From Allomuricauda sp. ARW1Y1 (GTDB lineage Bacteria > Bacteroidota > Bacteroidia > Flavobacteriales > Flavobacteriaceae), in contig NZ_JACBZU010000008.1 in the NCBI RefSeq assembly GCF_013407935.1, positions 27,795 through 91,794 of the forward strand: a stretch of DNA of 64,000 nt, written 5' to 3'. The notes under the pieces were generated by a model that saw only the letters and a program-made list of their open reading frames with translations, was not told the origin of the DNA and searched no databases. The translations under genes and the position numbers were made by a program. Each line of letters begins with the position of its first letter. Position 1 is the stretch's first letter. Shown piece by piece: positions 40,889 through 48,559 of this stretch.

Positions 40889-41989
40889 TTAGGCCTCTTG
40901 CTTGATATCGGCCTTGGGATAATCGGTATACCCCTCTTTGCCGGGAGTATAAAACGTATCCTTGTCCCAATCGGCCAGTTCCAAATTATGTTCAAAACGC
41001 TCTACCAAGTCTGGATTGGAGACATAGGGTTTACCATAGGCCACCAAATCTGCATTTCCAGACTCAATGACCCTGTTCCCGGAATCTTGGTCAAAACCGC
41101 CATTGATCATCAACGTACCATTATATAGCGGCCTAAAGTGTTTGGCAATTTCCGTTACCGCAAAAGGAATATCGGAAACATCCGTAAAGGGTTCGGATAG
41201 ATGGATGTAAGCCAAGTTGTAATCGTTCAGTTTTTTGATGATGTATTCAAAGGTGGGAATGGTATCCTCATCCATGGTCATCCCGAACACCCCATGCAAT
41301 GATGGATTGAATCGGGCACCTATTTTTTCTTCTGGAATCACTTCTTTGACCGCATCCAAAACTTCAAAAAAGAAACGTGCCTTGTTTTCGTGACTTCCGC
41401 CGTACTCATCTGTTCTTTTGTTGGAGGTGCTATTAAAAAATTGATGGAACAGATAGCCGTTGGAGGAATGGATTTCCACGCCGTCGAATCCGGCTTCCAC
41501 TGCATTTTTGGCGGCATTTTTGAAATCTTCCACTGTGGTTTTGATATCTTCCTTGGTCATTTCCTTTGGGGTGACGGTATCCTTGAAACCATCAGGCGTG
41601 TACGATTGCTCGTTCGGGTTCAGGGCCGAAGGCGCCAACGGCAATTCTCCATCATGAAAATCAGGATGTGAAATCCGGCCCACGTGCCACAATTGGATAA
41701 ATATTTTTCCGCCCTTATCGTGTACCCTTTGGGTCACTTTTTTCCAGCCCTCCACTTGGGCTTTGGTGTGTATTCCCGGGGTGTTCACATATCCTACCGC
41801 ACGTTCTGAAATCTGGGAACCTTCGGTAATGATCAAACCTGCGGAGGCTCGCTGTTCGTAATACAGGCCATGAAGTTCATCTGTAGGTTTGTTGTCCTCG
41901 TTGGCGGCCCTACTTCGTGTCATAGGAGCCATCACGATTCGATTTCTTAGGCTAATGTTCTTGTTGTACGGTGTAAGTAATTGTTGCAT
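40889..41989 (-). CDS. Alkene reductase of the Old Yellow Enzyme family (NemA-like)
   Basis: A 366-residue FMN TIM barrel that reduces activated C=C bonds of enals, enones, maleimides or nitro compounds with NAD(P)H. RIVMAPMTRSRA begins the FMN site, IQLWHVGRISHP and the catalytic pair in EIHSSNGYLFHQF (His/Asn) follow, then RTDEYGGSHENKARFFFEVLDAV and the C-terminal phosphate site with ADLVAYGKPYVSNPDL. Full length. A Crp-family regulator gene is upstream on the same strand (65 bases), and OsmC and a flavin reductase are downstream, which fits an electrophile stress response. Confidence 0.9.
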   Translation of the reverse strand: MQQLLTPYNKNISLRNRIVMAPMTRSRAANEDNKPTDELHGLYYEQRASAGLIITEGSQISERAVGYVNTPGIHTKAQVEGWKKVTQRVHDKGGKIFIQLWHVGRISHPDFHDGELPLAPSALNPNEQSYTPDGFKDTVTPKEMTKEDIKTTVEDFKNAAKNAVEAGFDGVEIHSSNGYLFHQFFNSTSNKRTDEYGGSHENKARFFFEVLDAVKEVIPEEKIGARFNPSLHGVFGMTMDEDTIPTFEYIIKKLNDYNLAYIHLSEPFTDVSDIPFAVTEIAKHFRPLYNGTLMINGGFDQDSGNRVIESGNADLVAYGKPYVSNPDLVERFEHNLELADWDKDTFYTPGKEGYTDYPKADIKQEA

Positions 41990-42053
41990 ATATCTGTTTT
42001 TGATTTACAGAAATATACCATTTGGAAAGGCTAAAATGATTGACCTAAATCAA

Positions 42054-42644
42054 TTAGGCTTTTTTTAACGCTCGCAATTTTCTGCGGGTACGGCTCAGGC
42101 TCTCCCCAGAAATCCCCAAATAATTCGCAATTTGATAGTTGGGAACACGGCCCTCGATATTCGGATAGCTTTCGCAAAATTCCAGATACCGTTCCTTTAC
42201 GGTTTTTCCCAAGGAGGACAAAATCCGTTTGCGTAGCGAAATAAAGGCACTGGTGACCAATAACCTAAAATAGCGTTCAAATATGGGAGCCTCTTCCAAT
42301 AGCCTTTGCAGATCATCGTGATTGATGGCCAACAAGGTGGAATCCTCCAAGGCTTCAATGTATAATTTGGAGGGCACCCCATTGTAAAAGGCGTCAAAAT
42401 CACCTAACCACCAGTTCTCTATGGCGAATTGCACAATGTTCTTATTTCCCTTTTTGTCTAAATAATAGGCCGTTAAACAGCCTTTCACCACAAAATACTC
42501 ATGTTTGACATAGGTGTTGGGATACAGCAAAAACTTGCCTTTGGCCACCGTGACCTCCCGCAGTTTTGAAGTGAACAGATGCAGGTCCTCCGGTCTGGGG
42601 TTTACCTGTGATTTGACGTGTTCGGTTAAAGATTTGTGGTTCAT
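42054..42644 (-). CDS. Crp/Fnr family transcriptional regulator
   Basis: A 196-residue regulator with an N-terminal cyclic-nucleotide-binding-like beta barrel (FLLYPNTYVKHEYFVVKGCLTAYYLDKKGN, LGDFDAFYNGVP) and a C-terminal winged helix (GRVPNYQIANYLGISGESLSRTRRKL). It lacks an Fnr-type N-terminal cysteine cluster and the canonical cAMP site, as in the large Bacteroidota group of small Crp-like proteins. It is upstream of and on the same strand as the Old Yellow Enzyme gene; control of that redox set is the simple reading. Confidence 0.85.
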   Translation of the reverse strand: MNHKSLTEHVKSQVNPRPEDLHLFTSKLREVTVAKGKFLLYPNTYVKHEYFVVKGCLTAYYLDKKGNKNIVQFAIENWWLGDFDAFYNGVPSKLYIEALEDSTLLAINHDDLQRLLEEAPIFERYFRLLVTSAFISLRKRILSSLGKTVKERYLEFCESYPNIEGRVPNYQIANYLGISGESLSRTRRKLRALKKA

Positions 42645-42723
42645 AGCTGTTAGAAAAGATAGCGTAGAGGTTATTCATGGGGTTTATTGAGCAAAGGAAA
42701 ATCAATGTTCGGCACAGACGGCC

Positions 42724-43443
42724 TTACTGTTTAATGAATACCATGCAATGCTGCCACGGCAAATTACCTTCGTTCCGTTTCAGGATAAAGCCCGCCGCTT
42801 TCATTTCCTTAACGGCCTGCGCCTCGGTCATTTTGTGTAATTCCTTAATGGGCACCGACCTATCTTCCCCACGATATTCAATCAAAAACAATTCCCCATT
42901 CGGTTTTAATGCCTTTTTGATGGAAGCAATCATTTCCTTCGGAAAATTGAATTCGTGATAGACATCCACCATTAAGACCTTGTCCACCGAATTTTCGGGA
43001 AGGTTCACACTTTGCTCGCCACCCTTTACGATTTGGATGTTCTGAACGTTTTTTGCTTCCATTTTTTCCTGTATCGCAGCCAACATCTCCTCCTGAATAT
43101 CCACCGCATAGATGGTTCCTTGATGAGCCATGGGCGCCATTTTAAAAACATGGTAGCCCGAACCTGCCCCGATATCGGCAATGTGGTCTGTGGGCTGTAT
43201 GTTCATGTTTTTCAACAGCGTAGCGGTGTTTTCCTCTTCTTCGCGTTCTGGTCGTTCCAACCAGTTCATCCCTTGAAAGCCCATCACATAGGCTATTTCA
43301 CGACCCATATACCACTTTCCGATTCCGTTCGGGTCCCCTTTTTTATACACATAGTCTTGATCGTTCTTGGTTTGCCCGTTACAGGAACACAGCAAGAACA
43401 GTCCTGTGACCATTGCTACGATGGTTGATTTACTTCTGAACAT
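42724..43443 (-). CDS. SAM-dependent methyltransferase with a lipoprotein signal
   Basis: A 239-residue protein. MFRSKSTIVAMVTGLFLLCSC is a convincing type II signal, and the mature part is a class I methyltransferase: HIADIGAGSGYHVFKMAPMA (motif I), IYAVDIQEEML, ENSVDKVLMVDVYHEF and LKPNGELFLIEYRG. SAM is not known to be present outside the cytoplasm, so either the anchor is not exported, or the enzyme uses an unusual donor or has lost methylation. An insert after the signal (GMNWLERPEREEEE) is typical of this flavobacterial group. It is 9 bases downstream of the gamma-glutamyltransferase stop-side on the same strand. Confidence 0.75.
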   Translation of the reverse strand: MFRSKSTIVAMVTGLFLLCSCNGQTKNDQDYVYKKGDPNGIGKWYMGREIAYVMGFQGMNWLERPEREEEENTATLLKNMNIQPTDHIADIGAGSGYHVFKMAPMAHQGTIYAVDIQEEMLAAIQEKMEAKNVQNIQIVKGGEQSVNLPENSVDKVLMVDVYHEFNFPKEMIASIKKALKPNGELFLIEYRGEDRSVPIKELHKMTEAQAVKEMKAAGFILKRNEGNLPWQHCMVFIKQ

Positions 43444-43452
43444 ACATTTGAA

Positions 43453-45156
43453 TTAATACCCAGCAGCCTGACCGTCCTTTCTGGACTCCGAAGCCCCGGT
43501 ATACACTTTGTTTTCCAAATCCACCCCAATGGCCTGATAACCACCGAACATCCCGACACCAAAGCCGATACGATGTCCTTTTTTGCTCAATTCCCTTAGG
43601 GTTTCGGGTGCAAAACCGCTTTCAAGGTACAAAGTACCGCCATTGGTCATGACGGAACCCGTGGGTTGCGAGCTGCCACGGTGGCGCATTCGTGGTGCAT
43701 CCCCTGCTTCTTGTAAGTTCATGCCAAAATCAACAACATTCACTACAATTTGTGCATGACCCTGCGGCTGAACTGCCCCTCCCATGAGCCCAAAACTGAC
43801 CCAAGGCTTGCCATCTTTGGTGATAAATGCTGGAATAATGGTGTGGAACGGACGTTTGCCCGGTTCCAAGGCATTGGCATGGCTTCTATCCTGCACATTG
43901 AACATTTGCCCACGATTCTGAAGCACAAAGCCCAATCCGTCCGGCACCATACCCGATGCAAATTCGGAGTAAATGCTTTGGATCAAGGAAACCATATTGC
44001 CGTCTTTATCGGCCACGGTCAAATACGTGGTGTTGCCCGTTTCTATTTCCATATCGCCAGCAGGATAACTATCAGCCGCCTTGTTGAGGTCTATGAGGTT
44101 CCTCCGCTCGGCAGCATAGGCATCCGACAAAAGTGTTTCCAAAGGAATTTTGTTGAATTCAGGGTCGGCGTAAAACTTGGCCCGGTCTTCATAGGCCAAC
44201 TTTTTGGCCTCGGTAAGCACATGCAAATATTCAGCGCTACCAAAACCCATTTTGGCAATATCAAAACCTTCGAGAATGTTCAACATCTGCAAGGCAGCGG
44301 TACCCTGTCCGTTGGGCGGCAGCTCCCAAACATCGTACCCACGATAGTTTATGGAAACCGGCGTTACCCAATTTGAGGTATGACTGGCCAAATCTTCGTA
44401 GCTTAAAAATCCACCGTGCTTTTTCATGTAGCTATCAATGGTCTTGGCAATGGAACCTTTATAGAAGGCATCACGTCCTTTTTTGGCAATGAGTTCGTAG
44501 GTGTTGGCCAAATCTTTATTGACAAATACCTCGCTTTTTACGGGCGGCCTTCCCTTGGGCATATAAGTTTGAGTAAAGTTCGGTTGGTCCTTGACCGCTT
44601 CGTAGCTCGATGCCATTTCGTAAGCGATCACTTCGGATACCGGAAATCCGTTGTTACCATAATCAATGGCGGGTTGCAGGATATCTTCCATAGGTAAGCG
44701 TCCAAACTTTTCGTGCAAGGTGAACCATCCGTCTACACAACCCGGAACCGATACTGGGAGTGGGCCATAAAAAGGAACGTAGGACAAGCCTTTATCCATA
44801 AAATAATCGATGGTCAAGGATTGGGGCGCCCTCCCACTTCCGTTTAAGCCATATAATTTCTGTTCTTCGGCCGACCAAACGATGGCGAAGACATCTCCGC
44901 CGATACCACAACTTGCAGGTTCCACGAGTCCAAGCACAGCGTTGACTGCTATGGCCGCATCCATGGCGCTGCCCCCCTCTTTTAAAACATCCAAAGCAAC
45001 TTGGGTGGCCAATGGCTGACTTGTGGCCGCCATGCCATTTTGTGCCAAAATTTCGGAACGGGTGGTAAAGGTTTCGCCGGTTAGTCGGTCTTGGGCTTGT
45101 GCCCAGGTGCCCATGAGGACCACGAGCATGAGGGATGACAAAAATTTCATTTTCAT
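43453..45156 (-). CDS. ggt: Gamma-glutamyltranspeptidase
   Basis: A 567-residue periplasmic enzyme that cleaves glutathione and transfers or hydrolyses gamma-glutamyl groups. Signal peptide MKMKFLSSLMLVVLMGTWAQAQ. DVLKEGGSAMDAAIAVNAVLGLVEPASCGIGGDVFAIVW is the large-subunit start; the nucleophile Thr is the first residue of the mature small subunit in NTTYLTVADKDGNMVSLIQSIYSEFASG, and GLMGGAVQPQGHAQ is the second conserved glycine-rich block. Two consecutive Met codons allow either start. It is upstream of, and likely cotranscribed with, the lipoprotein methyltransferase, 9 bases away. Confidence 0.92.
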   Translation of the reverse strand: MKMKFLSSLMLVVLMGTWAQAQDRLTGETFTTRSEILAQNGMAATSQPLATQVALDVLKEGGSAMDAAIAVNAVLGLVEPASCGIGGDVFAIVWSAEEQKLYGLNGSGRAPQSLTIDYFMDKGLSYVPFYGPLPVSVPGCVDGWFTLHEKFGRLPMEDILQPAIDYGNNGFPVSEVIAYEMASSYEAVKDQPNFTQTYMPKGRPPVKSEVFVNKDLANTYELIAKKGRDAFYKGSIAKTIDSYMKKHGGFLSYEDLASHTSNWVTPVSINYRGYDVWELPPNGQGTAALQMLNILEGFDIAKMGFGSAEYLHVLTEAKKLAYEDRAKFYADPEFNKIPLETLLSDAYAAERRNLIDLNKAADSYPAGDMEIETGNTTYLTVADKDGNMVSLIQSIYSEFASGMVPDGLGFVLQNRGQMFNVQDRSHANALEPGKRPFHTIIPAFITKDGKPWVSFGLMGGAVQPQGHAQIVVNVVDFGMNLQEAGDAPRMRHRGSSQPTGSVMTNGGTLYLESGFAPETLRELSKKGHRIGFGVGMFGGYQAIGVDLENKVYTGASESRKDGQAAGY

Positions 45157-45338
45157 TTTTTTAGGACGCCGTCATTTGGTGGGTCAAAATCATCCAAAAG
45201 GCGACATTGGGTTGATTACTGGTTTACATCCCTAAAGATAAGGATTGTGTGTCCAATCCATATGGAAATTGAACGTTTACACCTCATTTGAAGGCAAAAC
45301 TGCGGCCCTACACCCATAAACGGGACATGCTGAACCGA

Positions 45339-45950
45339 CTATGGAGTGCAATGGGCAACACAAAACTCATACAGCTCTGGAACACTTTGTATTACTGAGG
45401 TTTCCGAATAAAGCTCTTCTACCACTTCAGGGCAATCTGAAAAATAGGATGCCAACGCCTTCTTTCTAAATCCGAGAATACCTTGGGTTACTCTCACCAA
45501 TCGTGCAGAACCTGGTTTGTAAAAAAAGGGAATGAAGTCCAAATAGGAATTATCGTCATGGACAAAATACTGTTCCAGATACATCAACTCCTTTGATCTG
45601 CGAACAACTTTCAAAAAGGTTCGTGGTGCCGATTTATCTGCGTAGTATCGGAAGGTAAAAAAGCGACTTTCTTCCCGAAACGGCATCGAAATAAAATGCT
45701 CGCCCTGAAATCCATATCCCAAAATATCATCAGGGCTATACCTAAAGGTCCTCCCCTTCCCCTCTTTTTTAAACCTGACCTTGTTGTACAAGGACACAAA
45801 AGGCTCTGGAGACCGGTCTTTAAGGAGTCCCTGGATGGTATCGCCGTCCAATTCGATGATATACCCTGGCTGAAATGTTCTTTTCTGGGCCAGTACGGAT
45901 TGTAAACCCAAAAATAGCAGCAATAGGAATAGGAAGCGGTTTCTTTTCAT
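45339..45950 (-). CDS. Exported protein of unknown function
   Basis: A 203-residue protein, signal peptide MKRNRFLFLLLLFLGLQSVLAQ. The mature part begins with QPGYIIELDGDTIQGLLKDR, a beta-hairpin-like opening often seen in flavobacterial proteins of unknown function (a GxIxxxDGDTxxGxI pattern). It is otherwise beta-rich and basic, with RTFRYSPDDILGYGF and RFFTFRYYADKSAPRTF. Two Cys near the end (SDCPE, FCVAHC). No catalytic motif. Single gene; the upstream spacer contains a terminator shared with the FKBP gene region. Confidence 0.5.
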   Translation of the reverse strand: MKRNRFLFLLLLFLGLQSVLAQKRTFQPGYIIELDGDTIQGLLKDRSPEPFVSLYNKVRFKKEGKGRTFRYSPDDILGYGFQGEHFISMPFREESRFFTFRYYADKSAPRTFLKVVRRSKELMYLEQYFVHDDNSYLDFIPFFYKPGSARLVRVTQGILGFRKKALASYFSDCPEVVEELYSETSVIQSVPELYEFCVAHCTP

Positions 45951-46043
45951 ATCATTTTTTTGACGCCTATCCTAAAATACTACATCTTATAGCTTGTTAC
46001 CGGAAAAACTTTTTTGAAAGACTACGGATTATTGTCTCAAAAC

Positions 46044-46074
46044 AAAAAAGCCCCGTCAAACAGACGAGGCTTTT
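46044..46074. terminator. Rho-independent terminator downstream of the FKBP gene
   Basis: AAAAAAGCCCCGTC, loop, GACGAGGCTTTT. It sits just after the FKBP stop on the minus strand (23 bases) and before the leader of the unknown exported protein. Confidence 0.8.
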
Positions 46075-46096
46075 ATATGCTATTTGAAATTCTTGC

Positions 46097-46525
46097 TTAC
46101 AGAATCTCTACCACTTCAAGGTCAAACACCAAATCGTGTCCGGCCAACGGGTGATTGGCATCCAAAATGATGTCGTTTTCCTCTACTTTGGCCACCCTAA
46201 ACTGTTGTTGCTGTCCCTCAGCGTTGGAACCTACCAAGCCCATACCCACTTCGGGCTTTAGGTCTTCAGGTAGTTGGGACTTTGATATTTTCTGGAAAAG
46301 GGACTCGTTCACTTCGCCGTACGCATCTTTTTTATCGATGGTAATGGTCTTTTTTTCGTTCACGGCCATATCGATAAGCCCTTTTTCAAATCCAGGTATA
46401 AGCTGACCCTGTCCCAAGGCTACTTCCATAGGCTCACGCTCCAAAGAACTGTCAAACACCTGTCCATTGGTCAATTTACCCGTGTAGTGCACTTTTACAG
46501 TGTCATTCTCTTTTACTGTACTCAT
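46097..46525 (-). CDS. SlyD-like FKBP-type peptidyl-prolyl isomerase
   Basis: A 142-residue cytoplasmic prolyl isomerase/chaperone. VKVHYTGKLTNGQVFDSS begins the FKBP domain, GQGQLIPGFEKGL is the active-site block, and the insert-in-flap chaperone domain ends with DANHPLAGHDLVFDLEVVEI, a SlyD signature. The His/Cys-rich metal-binding tail of enterobacterial SlyD is absent. Single gene with a terminator on each side. Confidence 0.9.
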   Translation of the reverse strand: MSTVKENDTVKVHYTGKLTNGQVFDSSLEREPMEVALGQGQLIPGFEKGLIDMAVNEKKTITIDKKDAYGEVNESLFQKISKSQLPEDLKPEVGMGLVGSNAEGQQQQFRVAKVEENDIILDANHPLAGHDLVFDLEVVEIL

Positions 46526-46635
46526 AATTTTTGTTTATAGTTTTAAAATCAAAACGTTGCAAATATACAGGGTATAAAATGGTTAAACGAAAGACTGGCG
46601 TATTGGTTTTCCAAAAAGGAGGTTAAAATCGGCCC

Positions 46636-47727
46636 TTAGCCCTCATTTATCATCATTTTGGATGCTATCTTAGGGATTTGCTTTCCTTTCAGTCCAAATA
46701 ATGGCCGTAAGAAACCTATTCTTCTGATCACAAACTCATACAGGATGTAGCAGATTGCAAAGGTGAGTACGGTGATGGCCACAAATTGTACTAATGGATG
46801 CATCTCCATAGGCAAAATCAACCAAGCCGCCCCATACATCACAAACATATGGATGATATAAACGGGATACGCTGCTTGACTCAAATAAACCAATAAGGCA
46901 CTTGGTTTATTCAGATAACGATAACCAAGACCGAACACCCCAAATATCCAGCAATTGGATTCCAATGCCATCAGATATCCCGGAGCTTCCAATTGAAACT
47001 CCACATATCTCAATAGGTATAATGCTGCGGCCAAAGCGATGTAGGCCCATCTCCATTTTTTTACGGTTTCCCAAAATCCACGCCCGCTGTAAACGAACAG
47101 ATAACCAAAAAAGAAGGCCAAAGCTCCGAGCGCAAATCCATGCCATGTTTCCGCATACAGGGAGTAGATTTGCGGTTTGACCCAAATGGCCTCGAGCATA
47201 AAAAAGAGGGAAACCAATAAGGGTCCACCGGGATGGGACATCATTCGATTCAAAATTCGGTGGAATCTACCTTCTGTGTTACCTTTCAACACGTAGAAAA
47301 CGGGCAAAAACATCAGCACGTAAACAAAAATATTGCCCAAAAACCACAGGTGGCCCATATGTGGATAATATCCCAAAGGCAGTTTGTAGAATTTTTGAAA
47401 GAGGAACATATGCAAAGGAGCAATAGCCACAATACCAAAAAGCAAAGGCAACAAAATCCTTCTGGTCCGCTCCCCTATTAGCTGTTTCCAGTTTCGTTTT
47501 CGCATGGCAAAATAGAGCCCCATGCCCGATACAAAGAACAGAATTGGGATACGCCAAATGTTGAGCATCGTCATCGGAGTCCACAAACTTTCCAAAGATC
47601 GCTCGCTTCGTACAAAGCCTACGAACATGGCCCAAGGCTGAAATATAATGGCAATGTGATAGATCAATAGCAAGGCAATTGTGATTACCCGCAACCAATC
47701 AATATCGTGTCTACGTGCTGTTTTCAT
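46636..47727 (-). CDS. Membrane acyltransferase family 3 protein
   Basis: A 363-residue polytopic protein with about ten membrane helices. The N-terminal RRHDIDWLRVITIALLLIYHI block, with the R/H pair, is the acyltransferase 3 (OafA/YrhL) signature; GHLWFLGNIFVYVLMFLP and SQAAYPVYIIHMFV are later conserved helices. Such proteins O-acylate sugars of glycans or secondary metabolites. The acceptor is unknown; no glycan cluster adjoins. Directly upstream on the same strand is an ankyrin lipoprotein gene, 22 bases away, which may be cotranscribed. Confidence 0.85.
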   Translation of the reverse strand: MKTARRHDIDWLRVITIALLLIYHIAIIFQPWAMFVGFVRSERSLESLWTPMTMLNIWRIPILFFVSGMGLYFAMRKRNWKQLIGERTRRILLPLLFGIVAIAPLHMFLFQKFYKLPLGYYPHMGHLWFLGNIFVYVLMFLPVFYVLKGNTEGRFHRILNRMMSHPGGPLLVSLFFMLEAIWVKPQIYSLYAETWHGFALGALAFFFGYLFVYSGRGFWETVKKWRWAYIALAAALYLLRYVEFQLEAPGYLMALESNCWIFGVFGLGYRYLNKPSALLVYLSQAAYPVYIIHMFVMYGAAWLILPMEMHPLVQFVAITVLTFAICYILYEFVIRRIGFLRPLFGLKGKQIPKIASKMMINEG

Positions 47728-47749
47728 GACTTATCGTTTTTTTGATGGA

Positions 47750-48337
47750 TTATTGAAGCATTACGGCGATGGTGGGACGGGTGGCTTCGACTTCTTCCAA
47801 GTCCAACTGAAGGCCAATAGGTCCCAATTGTTGCTGCATCATTTCATAGATAGGCTTCACCTCGGCAAAAGAACCCACAATAGTTTCTCGAGGGGTGGCC
47901 CCATAATTGTTCTTCAAATTCTTGTCGGCACCTGCATCCAACAACATTTGGACCGCTTCCACTTTACAAAAGAAGGCAGCTACATGCAGTGCCGTGGAAC
48001 CGTCATTGTTTTTGATGGATAAATCAGCTCCAGCATCGATCAGACTTTTCGCGATATCCTTTTTGTCAAAAGTGATTGCGGTAATCAATGGGGTCGACCC
48101 GCTAAGTGGGTCCTTTTCATTGATGTCGGTTCCTGCCTCAATATGCTGTCTCACGGCTTCCAAATCGCCAGTAACCACAGCCGCCGACAATGGTGTTTTG
48201 GGAGCCTTTACTTGGGTTTTCACGGAACCCTGTTGTTCTGGTTTGGATTTTTGCTGTCCGCAGGCAGATAAACTTATCGATACAATAAGTAGTGCATACA
48301 TTAGATGTTTCATGGAATTGTTTTTAAAATTTTTCAT
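47750..48337 (-). CDS. Ankyrin-repeat lipoprotein
   Basis: About 195 residues from the ATG at 48335-48337 (an alternative ATG at 48311-48313 would begin directly at MKHLMYALL). The signal ends ISLSAC. Residues about 45-165 contain ankyrin repeats (TPLSAAVVTGDLEAVRQHIEAGTDINEKD, STPLITAITFDKKDIAKSLIDAGADLSIKN, STALHVAAFFCKVEAVQMLLDAGADKNLKN) followed by a capping helix region. It should be an extracytoplasmic protein-binding scaffold. It is divergent from the AraC-TPR regulator gene with a 222-base spacer. Confidence 0.85.
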   Translation of the reverse strand: MKNFKNNSMKHLMYALLIVSISLSACGQQKSKPEQQGSVKTQVKAPKTPLSAAVVTGDLEAVRQHIEAGTDINEKDPLSGSTPLITAITFDKKDIAKSLIDAGADLSIKNNDGSTALHVAAFFCKVEAVQMLLDAGADKNLKNNYGATPRETIVGSFAEVKPIYEMMQQQLGPIGLQLDLEEVEATRPTIAVMLQ

Positions 48338-48559
48338 GACTTTTCGTTTTAAGTGTTGAACAATAATTTTTACATCACAAAGATTCCCCAAAGCCTGATG
48401 CAGTACCAATCACCTATGCTGCGATATATATAACCCCTGCACTGTCCATAAAAATTATGGCGCATGGATATAAACTATGCGGCAAAAGGGGCATTTTTCC
48501 CGTGGGGAGGAAACGTTTATATTTGTACAGACCGCGCAGCTATCAATCTGCAAACCAAA

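Noticed and set aside
40618..40889. Spacer searched for a small RNA or riboswitch
   Set aside because: Explained by REP-like repeats; no conserved riboswitch pattern visible.
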